From Trichostrongylus colubriformis (Eukaryota; Nematoda; Chromadorea; Rhabditida; Trichostrongylidae), in contig OZ022258.1 in NCBI GenBank assembly GCA_963978905.1, positions 26,850,716 to 26,914,715 on the forward strand: a stretch of DNA of 64,000 nt, given 5' to 3'. Shown here in pieces: positions 49,501 through 59,024 of this stretch. Every line of letters begins with the position of its first letter. Position 1 is the stretch's first letter. The notes beneath the pieces were generated by a model. That model had not been told where the DNA came from. It did not search any database and saw nothing but the letters and a program-made list of their open reading frames with translations. The position numbers were made by a program, and so were the translations under genes.

Positions 49501-52500
49501 GCCATGAGATACAAGCGATGCCCGGAAATAAGGCTCCCGGAGGGAAAGGCGTCATCGAAGAATTCTCTCGAGCATATGGTCCACCGCTTTATCAAACTCC
49601 TGACGAAAGGTACACCGCTACCTGACCGAATGTGCCATTTTTCAGTATGGAAGCATACACCAGCTATTCCGTCGAATGTGCCATTCCTTTAGCATGAAAG
49701 CAGTCTTCTATGTTTTACAAAGTGTTCACCCTTTGCATACTAGCGCGTATCCAGAGGTCACTGGAAGAGGTTCAGCAAGCACGCGAGCAAGCAGGCTTTC
49801 GCCGCAACCTTAGCACGCGTGATATCGCGCAACTTCCCAACGCCTTATCGAAGCAGGTCGCGAGCACCACTCACATCTGGCAATAACCTTCATCTACCAC
49901 AAGAAAGCGTTCAATTCTTTGCAACCAACAAACAACTTCGAAGTAAATATCGACGGTGTGCGTCTTAGTGCGTGTCGAATTACCTTGACGATGAAGGAAG
50001 TCCTTATAGTCTTGACATCGACGCTTCAAAAACGAACGTCACGAGGAACTCATTTTCGAGTAGCGTCCGAGTGTTTTTGGAAGGAAGTCCCACTGAGGAA
50101 GTCCACGAGTACTTATTTCTTTGAGCCTGCCAAACACGAAGAACGAGCTCATAGGACAGTCAACGAGAAGCTGAATTGGCTTCATTCAACTGCATTCAAC
50201 TCCATAAGATGCGCAAAGGACAATATCGAAAATCGCAAACTCTGGGCAGATCTCTTCAACTCGTCGGTGTTACCCGCCCTCAATTATATCGGAGAAATAT
50301 GAGCCCCGAGAAAATCACTGAAAAAGCGACTGAAGTCCGCCCAGCCATCCATGGAGCGTCTCTTCTAGGTCTAACACTGGGAAATCAAAGAGTAAAGCTT
50401 TCACAATTCAGACATCGGGGCTATGTCATTGAAATTACGTTCTTGGTTCACGCTGATTAGACAAAACACCGATTCGTAGGGCATTTCATGGGAAGAAATG
50501 ACGGGCGATAGAGTTTAACGACTGCGCGATGGCATCCCTGCAAGATGAAACGACCAATCGATCGTCCTCTTTTATGATGAACACTCTTTCAGGTACCGTA
50601 ATAATGCATGTGACCCAGTGTCCCCTTAAGATGGCCGTGCACTGGACAAGGGAGCATCAAATTTGCTAGATGCCGGTCAAGCAATGACCGGCATCTAGCA
50701 AATTTGGTTTGAAAACTAGAATAAGCATTTGAATAAAGTCCCATGGGAATTTGAACCCTCTTTTGGTGAGTACCTTTCTCGACGGAGACGTGATAATACA
50801 CTGTATACTCTACACTTATCGCGAATCCCGCGACATTTAAATGGTCAATAATGGTGTATCCAACTGAATGAAGATTTATGTAATTTTACGGCCAGCAGAT
50901 CCTCGAATACTTGACTGGAGGTCAGAATTGTTATGGCTGCGGGCCAGTATAATTACGTACCGTATGTACTAACGCAGAAATACATATTGCTCTGCGAACG
51001 TCGCCCATTCAGATGCGATCGGCGTACGCAAAGGAAAGCATCTCAAGGGATCTGAATCCTCTAGCTCTCGGAACCACGAACGCGCGATGTGAAACCACTG
51101 CCACTGCACTGTTCGAATGACAATGATAACACACTTTTCGTTCTTGTGATAACGCGTAGGGTTGGCTGTTTCAGCCACACTGCTTGACCGTATTGACTGA
51201 CATTTTATATGTGAAATGATGATGTGATGCATCGCATGGCATAAGAAACAGGTCGTTGAATATTTATCTACAGCGTTGAACATGTAATGTGAATACCGGT
51301 TCACACTTCAAACTCCTTGACTTATAGGAATCTCAATTTTTCATTAATTTTTTTTGCTGAAAGAAACTCGACAAGGCCCAAATATGGACTGGTATTTGCA
51401 TCGCATACAATGCTGTAGCTTAACGGACTCAAACTTCAAAAACTTTGCCCAGCTGATCCACTGACGATCTCGATGTCGCATATCGAGATGTCAATGTTGT
51501 CACACACCTCAAAAGAGATGTGGGCACATCTCAAGCAGTTGGTCAGCTGAGATCGATGGCAAGGGGTCAATGGTAAGTGACCATCAATTGCGTAACGAGA
51601 CAACAGATCTGGAGATGAATCTTCTCTTCATCAGGGCGAAGTGCGAAAAAAGTTAATATTTATAAGTTGTTGTGACAATGCATAAGTCTCTTTCACACAC
51701 GCAAATCACCAGATTTCAAATTTACATGGATCCATACGAAAGGTCTCTTGGAGTCACATACACTTTTTTTGGTAAGCGGCTTTAAGATGGCCTTGAATGA
51801 AGCTTTGGTGAAAGTATTTTATTTGTTATAATTTCAGCTCATTTTGAAAGACTAAGCAGTACACTTCTGGTTGCCTTTTTGGGAAAACGATTTTTGGAAG
51901 TGGTTGAACTTACCCGCTTATTGTCAGACTGCTGGTGTGGTTTCGATGTGCTATCTTTGCTACTGCCTACCTGTTTTTTGGTCTTGAACGTAATAGGATC
52001 CCATATTGATAGCGTTCCATTCGAATCACCTGTAATTACGTCGCCCGTCTCCGAAAAGCACATTGAAAGCAATGTTTTTGGCTTGTCTCTGCCCTAAATT
52101 ACGAGATACACATATTCAGAGGGAGAGATAAGGCGAGGACAGAAGCACTCTGAAGTTTACCGGAAAATACACAAAAAAGGAGCAATAAGCTAAGGGGTAT
52201 GAAGAAGTATGGAGAGCCACCTCGAAAATGGCCGAGTTCTTCGTGAGTGCTTCATTCTTTGCGTCGAGTTGCCAGAAAGTGAAATGTCCACGACCGTATA
52301 CCAATATCAAATTTTTCATGGTCGGATGCCAACTTATGGCAAAGATTTGGTCATTAGCGCCCTGGAAACAGCATCTGTTATCATTTCTCGTCAGAGTTTA
52401 TGAACAATAAACAGTTCCAATGAAAGAACAACTGAATACATATTCAAAATTCCTTGTGAATGGGTAAATAAGTGAATAATCGAATTACTGAAGCGGTGAG

Positions 52501-55500
52501 CATGACAAAGGATTCTATGGAAGCAAAAAGTGCACAGAGTATAAACATTATGAGCCTTGCAAGCCTTTTATATATGAAAGTATCAATTCACACTGTTTTA
52601 TGCTTGAACTCGTCTTCCTTGTCAGACGCCTGCTTGCGAGGCTCAATTTTTTCTGCAGTCACTTTCCCAAACTTTTTGGAACCTCTGGAATCATGCTCCT
52701 CCTCTTACTCAGAGTCAAGTCTCTGAGGCATATGTCAGGGTAGAGAAAGGATAGAGAAATTGAAGAAATGGGCAGAGAGCCTGATATTCTTCGTCTTCTT
52801 CACCACGACCTCGATGATCTTATCGGCTCCCCAGCTCGATCTTTTCCTCAGCTCTGATGCCAAGTCGTTCATAATTTTACCTTCCCGACCTATGATTATA
52901 TGGCTAAAGCACTCAGCGATTTTCGGCTGGCATGTATAGGGCATCGGGTATGAAACCGTTCTCATAAAAATAGTTTTCGTCAGATTCAGCTATGAACCGA
53001 TTTTCCAAAATCGCAATTGAAATCGACTAATATTCGCTCCATTTGATGGATTGTCGGTATTAAATGTGCGCATGATGTCGTCAGCGAAACGGAGGTGATG
53101 CAGTTGCCGGCCATCAACCTACACACGCATGCCATCCCTTTCTAATTGCCGCATGACGTTCTCTGGAGCAGGGCCGGAAATTTGGGTAAGCTGATGCTGC
53201 CTTGTCGACAAGTGTTCACAACAACGATCTCCTAGTAGAATGGTAAAATTCTGGTGGTGAGTTGCTACATAGGTCATGAAGCACTGTTATGTAATGAGTA
53301 GGTACACCCCGGTTTCTCATGGCTTTGATGATCGTCTCTGTCTCATCGAAGTTAGAAGTTTCCTTAGAATCGATGGATGTGAGACATAAAGGAAAGCTGT
53401 ACTCCGCGGCAATCAATGGGCTTATGAAGTGACGGTGTGGACGAGTTGGGCTGTACTGAACCCTGTTTGCTTGCATGACTGTCCTAAAGTTCTGCCATTC
53501 CCGAAAATAACTCGCGTGAAGAGCTTTTGAGCAGATTGGATGATAGTTGCCAGCGTTGTGTGGGTCTCCCTTCTTATCGAGCAACACAGGCTTCTTTTCC
53601 ACGAAGTCGGTAATTGCATTCCGGCACACGATAACCGGTGGTAGAACGACATATCCATAAAATTTTCATTCAGATTGTCCCAGGCAAGCGGACATGGCTA
53701 TTGAAGAGATTCGAATAAAAGTCATAGATAACCTTCGCCTCTCTCGGGAAGCAGAAGCTTTACCGTCTGGACGTTAGTTTCTAGTCCTATGATTGGCAAA
53801 ACTCCTGGTCGTCGAACGCAGCTGAAGTTGTGCAAGTGCTCCTAATCATTAAACTAAGTGAGCTTCAGAGAATCGAGAGTGTGGGAATTGCGAGGCTTAC
53901 TGCAAGCTTCGCCTTCCAAGATACCTCGGAAAGAGTGTTGAGCGGGTTAAAATCCATGCCCTTTGGTGGTCATTGCTGCGAAGTGATGAGGTAGTTGAGA
54001 TTGTTCTAGAACCACCACTGCGGTGATTACGCCTTTTCGATCTGGGCTGCAACCTGCGGCCCAAGTATTCCAAAGTGGGTCCGAGATATTATGTGGGGTG
54101 TGCGTGCCTCCTGACGACATCTTTGCATTACTTACAGTGAATGTTTTGTTTCGAATATCGTAGAAATTGCGGACCTCATGCCGCCCCGCCGTCTCGCATT
54201 AACGCTCCTCCAGAGTGCTCGAATGTTAGGCTGCTTAATATCATCTTGAAGGGCAAAACCTGCGCTACTCCTCACAATACAATCACTGACTCTGAGACTA
54301 TTGTGAGAGTAAGACACGATATGTGCGACCATCACCTGCGACTTACGGCAATGCTCAACCTCGTCCTCTTTGCCATTGTGTCCGAGCCAAAAGCCATCAT
54401 GAAATCTCAGTGGAAAGTATTTATTGATCACATATACCAATGAAACTCATGCTGGCATCCCTTTTCTTCTTATTTTGGTTAACCTTTGTCAGGCGATCAA
54501 TATCTTTGTCGCACCCTGTACATACGTGCCGATGAACTGCTCTACGTGGAGGACATGCCAGGTACACGAGAACTGTGCGTTCGAGTTCCATCTGAGAACG
54601 AAGGTGTTGCAAACAACCCAAAACTTTCTTGTGATGTGAGTTAAGCTTACGAATCAACAGCTGCGTTGAAAAGCTGCGAGCTGCGTCGAAAATCAACAGC
54701 TATCAGAAATTGAAAATGTGAAAAGTCCAGAGAGCTCAACGGAAGAAAGGTCGAAATAATTTCAGGCTAGAGCCCACCTTGGCTTCTGCAAGCTTGGCCT
54801 CATCGGACCACTTCCATATAGAAAGTGTGTGTTGATAAGATTCATCGATGCAAGCAAGAAGACTTCCACCTAATATTTGCCAAATTTTTTATCTCAGAAC
54901 AATAACAAAGCTGTTTGGGACATCCGAAGGATTTTACAAATGTTTCTTTGAAAACCTGCCGTCAGCAATCGAAAATGCCACTGCTGCTATCGCTTTTTCA
55001 AACATAGCTTTGGAGCCATCTAGCACGTGCAATGTTGCCAGCGTAATACTATCCCAAATCCGGATATGGGCCTGAAAACCAATTTGCGAAATCGGCACAC
55101 AGCGCAGATGGAACTGGCGAAATCCTCACCTCAGTATGGTGGTGATTAAGTTCTTCGTCAATATCAAGTAGTGTGACAATGGGAAAGCGTCGATCAAAGT
55201 CTAGTCGCCGGTCTCGTCGATGGCAGGTGGTCTGACCACTAGCGATGACCACTCGATTCGGATGGACGCAGATGCTTAAGTTGAATATCACTTCAAAAAC
55301 AGTGCGAAGCTGGAAGAAACTAGGAAACCGACACTTCACGCGTAATCATTGGCCTACATACAGTTTCACGGGCGGATAGCCGCTCACCATTTCACATCAC
55401 TCGTATGGCCAGTGTAGTGTCGTTGGTACTGTTCACTGACGTTGTACATCACCACAATACAACCACAGTAATACACAAGTTCGCCAGTTGGTAGGTAGTG

Positions 55501-58500
55501 AACGTTGTTTCGCACGTCTTTTCCACGATACCCTAGAGCAGTGTAACTATTACATCGTCTTTTGAAGCGCTTTGTTTTTTATGAAACCAGAGCATGAAAA
55601 TTATTACCGCTTACCGTATGCCCACTCAATTTGAGGGGGAGAACAATCAGGAGGTGGTTGCTCAGCGATCGGATCTATGCTCGTTATAGAGACGGGAACT
55701 GGGACAGCAACCGACCGACCGGCTATTTGTATTTGAAGCACATGTGACGAAGCATTGAATATCGGCTCTTTGTCATTGTACCTACAAATATTCTTTAGAG
55801 TAATGAGCCACATTTCGGTATAATTTTTATTAATTTAATGAGTGGTGTAAAAACTGTGATAATTCATGATTCAGAAGAAAAATGAGAATTTGAACCTAAG
55901 CACTCTCAAATTTAAAACCAAAGCAAATCTGGGAATTCTCAGCATCACTGGTTTATTCTTCACGTCAAGTGATCTTTGAGTAAATATTACATACATTTTT
56001 TCTCTCCATAACTTTTTTATCATTATTTTGTAGCTTAGTACTGGTTTGAAAGCACTATTGCATTTAGTATTATTGGTAGGCTTGCCTTTCAGAACCAGTA
56101 GATTCTTGGTGAGTGACTGTTCACGTTCACTTCTTGTGCCGCTACCGTAGGCCACAACACTCGACCAAGCCCATTTGGGTTTCTTTGGTCAGCTGACCGT
56201 GAGCTCAAACGGCGTGGTGTGGGAACGAGCTGGCGTAGCCGGTGATGGCGCAATGTGACGATGTCAACTGATATTCAAGGATAATGCCTCAAGCGCCCTA
56301 TCAGTGCAATCAGCATTGCTGCCTGGTCAGAGCGTTTAGCTGACTTCCACGGTTTCAGGCCTGAAGAAGGCGTTAAACGCCGAAATATCGCAAAAATATT
56401 CCGAAAGCTTTCAGGACTTTTGAGGGGTCTTTTGAGTCTTTTGAATAAATATTTCAGAGTCTCAATTGTTGTTGAACATTCAGATATCATGAGACTTCGG
56501 AACAGCACAATATTAAAGGAGAAGCCGTTGACCCTTGCCGAGGGAATGCTCTATGTGACGCTTGTTACGTACGTTTAGTGCGATGGGCAAATGTGACAGG
56601 TATGTGTAGGTTATCTTGTTCGGGTTGCAAGATTTTTTTGTAGAAGAAAATTTAAATACTACCTCTTGATCCCCTGGCCACCCCCAATTTCCCGAAGTCG
56701 GAAAACTGAATTTAGCCGAAAATTTGTACGGAGGGGTGAGTCGACCCCTGTGCGCGAATATCGTAATCTTTTTGCGCAACAACACGTAATTCGTGTGGTA
56801 CGGAAGTCTCTTCGACCTGGTATCCTCCCCTTGTGAGTAATGTTACTTGTTACAAATAAAGCGGCAAAGTAAATGATTGGTGCGTAAAGGATAGTTATCA
56901 GTATAAGGAAACGTTCGGAAATGAAACGACAGCACTTACTAGCAATGAAAGACAAAATGCAAGAAAAACTTATAGGGTTTGCTGCCCTTGCCCCCCTTCC
57001 TGCAGACCAGGAAAAGCACCAGTACGCCACGGTGCCCGCTTCTGCCTCACTAGCGGCTATGCTAATGGCAAAGGGCCTTGCCAATGAGATACCACAGGCA
57101 AACTTTGACCCCTTCTAACTCGCTTCGATTGGCATTTTGCAATTTTGGGTTTTACAATTATAATCAGTACTTGGAGCTTTATCGATCCATCAGAGTCTCA
57201 GTCTGAAGTCCCATGGGGAGTTGAAATCCTTCTCTTCTTACAAGGGAAGGTATTTTACTTCCCATGAAACTTTGAAGTGAGACCCGGGGGGATCGATAGG
57301 GCTTCGAACGCTGATTATAACTGTGAAAAAAAACTGCCAAATGGCATCCTGAAGCGAGTTACGAGGGGTCAAACTTTGCCTGTGACTTGCCTGTGACATC
57401 TCAATGGCGAGGCGCTGCGTCATCAGCATAACTAGCGAGAGCCAGTAATGGCCTCCGTGCTCAGTGGTAGTGCCCCGGTTCTGCAGGCACGAGGTCGTGG
57501 GTTTGCTTCCCGCCGGTGCGGCTTTTTTTGTATTTTGTGTTTCATTGTCAGTAAGTGCTTTTCCTTCACTTCTAAATGTTTCCTCGCATGATATTGGCGC
57601 GTGGGGGGTCGAATTACCCCTATGTGCAAATTTCCAGCCGGATCCAGTTTTTGGCCCAACTTCGGAGAATTAGAGGTGGCCAGGGGTTAAGTAGGAGTTT
57701 TTGATTTTCCTTTCACAAAAAATCCTGCAAGATGAACAAGATAACCCAAACATACCATCACACTTGCCCACCACACTAAACGCACGTAACAAGCGCCAAA
57801 TAAGAGTTGCTGGGCAAGGGTCAACGACTACTCCTTTGTTAAATAGGTTGCCAGCCAATAGCCCATCAATTTTTCCGAGGTTCAGTCAAATTTTCGAATA
57901 GGCTGAAAACTTGTTTCATAGGGTAATTTGACGCCTGAACACGAAAATCACACTGGTTTTGCGTGAAAACGTATGGTCGTGCGCTATGGGCTCCCAAACA
58001 TGCCATGAAATGGTATTACTCTTTTTTTTCAGAAAACCTTCATAACTTCATTAATGTAATTGCTTGACATATTCTGAATACAGATTTGAAATCAGCATTC
58101 AAAATCGCGTACAGCGGTGTTTTATTGCAAATGGCCATTTCGACAAACCGTCTGATGGCAAAGTGCCTCGCCAATGAGGTGTCACAGGCAAAATTTGACC
58201 CCTCGTAACTCGCTTCAGGATGCCATCTGGCAACTTTGGTTTTCACAGTTATAATCAGCGTTCGAAGCTCTATCGATCCCCTGGGTCTGATTTCAAAGTT
58301 CCATGGGAAGTAAAATACCTTCCCTTGTTAGTGGAGAATTCAGATCGCTCTTGATGTTTCGAATATGGAACAAAAGGCAGCACAATAAACAACGAATAAA
58401 TGTGATTATTGTGTACGTGCATGTTTTTACACAAAAAAAGACAATATCGATATGAAGAACAGACCCAGTACTCGCGTGACTCCTCGGTGGGCTGTGCAAA

Positions 58501-58889
58501 GTGCATATGGAAGCGGCACGACTGAAATACTGGTGCACAACACGACAAAGTACCATCACAAAAAGCGTATCCAAAAGCAAGGCTTGATGTCGCGAGTATT
58601 ATTATACTTTCAGTGTTCTTATCGTAGTGGGTACAGAATGTTTGAACCTCGTACTTCTCTTGGGCAATGAATTATATGACGATGCGCTTATCAAAATTTA
58701 TGCACACTCACGATACACTCCTGGAGACCGTCCATGAAGGCAAATTTTGCGATGCAGATGGCACTGACGGGGTTGTCCGCCCACTGATGGGAGTTTCCGT
58801 GAAGGGACTGACTACAACAGCTGAGCCTTTAACGTTCTGATGCGACATCCATTTGCGTAAGGGTGAACCTGAAGGCAATTCTGATTTGC
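43331..58889 (-). CDS. EML/ELP-1 family microtubule-associated protein, 12 exons, partial at both ends
   Basis: Joined minus-strand exons 58712-58889, 55615-55781, 55388-55532, 55130-55274, 54956-55071, 54778-54862, 52221-52361, 51914-52093, 46479-46613, 44165-44290, 43571-43699 and 43331-43516 total 1733 nt. Every junction has AG/GT borders and the phases agree at all eleven splices with no stop. The product carries a Ser/Pro-rich N-terminal piece, a HELP motif (WAYGYRGKDVRNNVHYLPTG region) and WD-repeat strands such as HIRIWDS, LSIWKW, FITASADGEVRQY and LPDDAGTP followed by VGTTRNTL, all diagnostic of echinoderm-microtubule-associated-protein-like proteins. EML proteins bind tubulin/microtubules through the HELP-propeller (TAPE) domain; C. 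elegans has one, ELP-1. The start, any N-terminal coiled coil and the last roughly two WD repeats were not found and may lie outside the window or in unrecognised exons. The identity is firm; the exact ends are not known. Confidence 0.93.
43571..43699 (-). CDS. EML exon k (FITASADGEVRQYN blade)
   Basis: It encodes GDSEDVTCCVAVQSHLFITA then SADGEVRQYNSSTKKREWRK and NYG. The strand FITASADG.VR is the classic EML WD motif. The donor was placed at gtactg to keep phase with the next exon, giving a 54-bp intron. A second GT (gttttc) downstream would break the frame. Confidence 0.93.
44165..44290 (-). CDS. EML exon j (LPDDAGTP..VGTTRNTL blade)
   Basis: It encodes LPDDAGTPKVILAVEGNQVV then VGTTRNTLYVGDLETNFEEV. 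The EML consensus at this point is LPE..GT.R.......L.VGTTRN.IL. It is 42 codons, phase 0, acceptor ttttcag, donor gtacgt. A deleted mariner lies in the intron before it. Confidence 0.96.
45089..45919 (+). mobile_element. deleted mariner in an EML intron, 831 bp
   Basis: TIRs TTAGGTTGAACCGGAAGCTT and, reversed, TTAGGTTGTACCAAGAGCCT are flanked by TA at 45087-45088 and 45920-45921. It lies between EML exons 46479-46613 and 44165-44290, in opposite orientation to the gene. Confidence 0.92.
45290..45810 (+). pseudogene. mariner transposase remnant, C-terminal
   Basis: ECWYKARQLL / QGETITSAVYTHQLQQLSIA leads to SLHDDARSHLAKSIQAKLPE (second Asp; usual HDNARPH changed to HDDARSH) and GWDVLPHPPYSPGPF, where the third Asp is Gly. 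A frameshift continues as APSDYHFSHPLKSFLNKKKS. The first Asp segment is missing. Confidence 0.88.
46479..46613 (-). CDS. EML exon i (AHxGGVFALC..SAGKDRTV blade)
   Basis: It encodes HPGGVFALCLSRRGTLLSAG, KDRTVAEWETTDLV and RRRNPVE, matching AHDG.VF.LC...G.LL.GGKDR....W in EML proteins. It is 45 codons in phase 0, acceptor ttgtag, donor gtgaag. It follows a 5.3-kb intron that contains an antisense RTE relic. Confidence 0.95.
46614..47699. other. EML intron sequence, no feature recognised
   Basis: Part of the 5.3-kb intron between exons 51914-52093 and 46479-46613. No repeat family identified. Short readings at 46855-47073 (-) are unrecognised. Confidence 0.4.
47700..50710 (+). mobile_element. 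near full-length RTE-clade relic, antisense inside an EML intron
   Basis: Changing frames follow one RTE protein: QLIACTYNCSSISSAVFPMQ near 47725 (endonuclease start), GIVISDYNARIEPRRDGEL near 48610 (endonuclease catalytic DFNAR changed to DYNAR), LKYTILSRLCR near 49190, VERGAIHREKVLPFPPSDVR near 49440, REQAGFRRNLSTRDIAQL near 49785, and LWADLFNSSVLPALNYIGEI near 50245 to GLTLGNQRVKLSQFRHR near 50370. The final tail is HRFVGHFMGRNDGR near 50470. Stops and frameshifts throughout. Confidence 0.85.
50658..50708. repeat. perfect 22-bp hairpin
   Basis: CAAATTTGCTAGATGCCGGT is followed, after CAAGCAATG, by ACCGGCATCTAGCAAATTTG. It sits just past the RTE relic tail, within the EML intron. Confidence 0.9.
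50711..51913. other. EML intron sequence, no feature recognised
   Basis: No repeat family or coding signal was recognised between the RTE relic and exon 51914-52093. Confidence 0.4.
51914..52093 (-). CDS. EML exon h (GDVITGDSNG strand), with two possible donors
   Basis: It encodes DKPKTLLSMCFSETGDVITG, DSNGTLSIWDP and a tail ending QQSDNKR. The strand matches GD.LTGDS.GN..IW in EML proteins. The tail of 19 residues (VGSSKDSTSKPHQQSDNKR) precedes a near-consensus donor gtaagt. A second in-phase donor, gtaggc, lies 57 nt earlier after KKQ, so the tail could be optional. Confidence 0.93.
52221..52361 (-). CDS. EML exon g (GRGHFTFW strand)
   Basis: It encodes GANDQIFAISWHPTMKNLIL and VYGRGHFTFWQLD, then NEALTKNSAIFE. 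This is the family blade NEVV.AV.FHP....I.TCGK.H..FW.L....L.KKQGIFE. It is 47 codons, phase 0 to phase 0, with acceptor tttccag and donor gtggct. Confidence 0.95.
52740..54060 (-). mobile_element. RTE-clade relic in an EML intron, same strand as the gene
   Basis: On the minus strand: ASREAKVIYDFYSNLFNSHV near 53720, LPTSWKRSLCCSIRRE and KLFTRVIFGNGRTLGQSC at 53422-53658, KETSNFDETETIIKAMRNRG near 53310, VDGRQLHHLRFADDIM near 53070-53120 (an intact FADD catalytic box), and LASELRKRSSWGADKIIEVV then VKKTKNIRLSAHFF near 52770-52870. This is the RT from linker to near C-terminus. Several frame breaks; the endonuclease is missing. Confidence 0.87.
54061..54777. other. EML intron sequence, no feature recognised
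   Basis: Open readings at 54141-54443 (+) and 54421-54696 (-) are unrecognised. The latter lies on the gene strand but its splicing would not keep the EML frame in any way I could see. Confidence 0.35.
54778..54862 (-). CDS. EML exon f (LSIWKW strand)
   Basis: It encodes LLACIDESYQHTLSIWKWSD and then EAKLAEAK, matching the family pattern (L.VIDDSNEHMLSVWDW..). The intron upstream is 93 bp. The acceptor ggaag was chosen to keep phase; it is weaker than consensus. Donor gtgggc. The following intron is 2.4 kb and carries an RTE relic. Confidence 0.9.
54956..55071 (-). CDS. EML exon e (WD strand HIRIWDS)
   Basis: It encodes AHIRIWDSITLATLHVLDGS and then KAMFEKAIAAVAFSIADG, equivalent to HVRVWDS..L.TL...G.GTFERGV.CLDFS in EML proteins. 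It enters in phase 0 after a donor gtgagg and ends with two nucleotides before donor gttttc. Confidence 0.94.
55130..55274 (-). CDS. EML exon d (first propeller blade)
   Basis: It encodes CICVHPNRVVIASGQTTCHR followed by an Arg/Asp-rich loop and ELNHHHTE. The HPN..IASGQ strand corresponds to HPD..IATGQ in EML blade 1. The acceptor at 55275 (acttaag) was chosen because it alone restores phase with the two-nucleotide end of the previous exon. An acceptor 35 nt upstream (tcttccag) would break the frame. Confidence 0.9.
55388..55532 (-). CDS. EML exon c (HELP motif core)
   Basis: It encodes YRGKDVRNNVHYLPTGELVY followed by a Val/Met-rich strand and EQYQRHYTGHTSDVK. This matches the HELP core (YRGRDCRNN..YLPTGE..Y..A..VV.YN) and the first GH of the propeller. 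Acceptor ctctag, donor gtgagc. It is the strongest single piece of evidence for the EML assignment. Confidence 0.96.
55615..55781 (-). CDS. EML exon b (start of HELP motif)
   Basis: It encodes a stretch from YNDKEPIFNASSHVLQ through AGRSVAVPVPVS to PPQIEWAYG. The final Pro-Pro-x-x-Glu-Trp-x-Tyr-Gly is the opening of the HELP motif of EML proteins (usual form: LEWVYGYRGRD). Acceptor ttgtag and donor gtaagc are good. The exon ends with one nucleotide of the glycine codon, completed by the next exon. Confidence 0.92.
56275..56508. repeat. repeat block with hammerhead-like core
   Basis: It contains CTGAAGAAGGCGTTAAACGC CGAAAT (56364-56389): a CTGANGA box, a 5-bp stem (GGCGT/ACGCC) and GAAA. The continuation is a TTTTGAGTCTTTTGAATAAA type tail. 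Compare the Penelope-like 3' ends at 60256 and 63267. No outer stem I is convincing here. Confidence 0.35.
56513..57850. mobile_element. palindromic (foldback) element with tRNA-like segment, in an EML intron
   Basis: The left arm 56513-57240 and right arm 57241-57850 are imperfect reverse complements along their whole length. Outer ends: GACCCTTGCCGAGG..ATGTGA.. against ..CACACTTGCCC..GGGCAAGGGTCAACG. Middle: CACTTACTAGCAATGAAAGA against ..CATTGTCAGTAAGTGC. Centre: ACTTGGAGCTTTATCGATCC against GGGATCGATAGGGCTTCGAA. No coding capacity. Partial copies are at 10035-10340 and 58130-58330. Confidence 0.8.
57451..57522 (+). repeat. tRNA-like segment inside the foldback element
   Basis: An A-box-like TGCTCAGTGGTAGTGC at 57458 and a B-box-like GTGGGTTTGCTTCCCGC at 57497 have the spacing and T-stem of a tRNA. 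The acceptor ends (GCCTCCG / GTGCGGC) pair only in part, and a T7 run follows. It is probably a tRNA-derived pol III promoter rather than a tRNA gene. Confidence 0.5.
58130..58330. repeat. partial copy of the foldback element arm
   Basis: GCAAAGTGCCTCGCCAATGA, then TCACAGGCAAAATTTGACCC, ATCAGCGTTCGAAGCTCTAT and CCATGGGAAGTAAAATACCT match the arm at 57060-57250 in the same orientation (equivalently 57241-57420 inverted). Confidence 0.8.
58712..58889 (-). CDS. EML exon a (linker, Ser/Pro-rich)
   Basis: The exon has a clean acceptor (ttgcctcag) and donor (gtgagtg). It encodes 58 codons rich in Ser, Pro and Thr, including TPISGRTTPSVPSASQNLPS. It enters with two nucleotides of a codon and leaves with two, which fits the one-nucleotide start of the 55615-55781 exon. 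Similar low-complexity basic/Ser-Pro linkers precede HELP in EML proteins, but there is no family motif here. Assignment therefore rests on splice borders, phase and position. The acceptor is only 17 bp from the end of a Tc1-like element. Confidence 0.7.
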
Positions 58890-59024
58890 CTGAGGCAAAG
58901 AAAATACAGTGCTCTGCATAATTATACAACCACCCACAAATTGTCCGAAAATTCTCTCGAGTTTGTAAAGCTTTCCAGTTGTTTTTCTCCAGATTTTTCT
59001 CTCTGATGAAAAAAGGGTTTAGCC

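Noticed and set aside
52610..52640. CCTTGTCAGACGCCTG resembling the hairpin at 18251-18300
   Set aside because: The match is about 14 bases with no further homology around it; taken as chance.
55871..56155. Minus-strand reading of 94 codons upstream of the HELP exons
   Set aside because: It lies on the EML strand, but splicing 58712 directly to 55781 already keeps phase, and I found no family resemblance or suitable donor.
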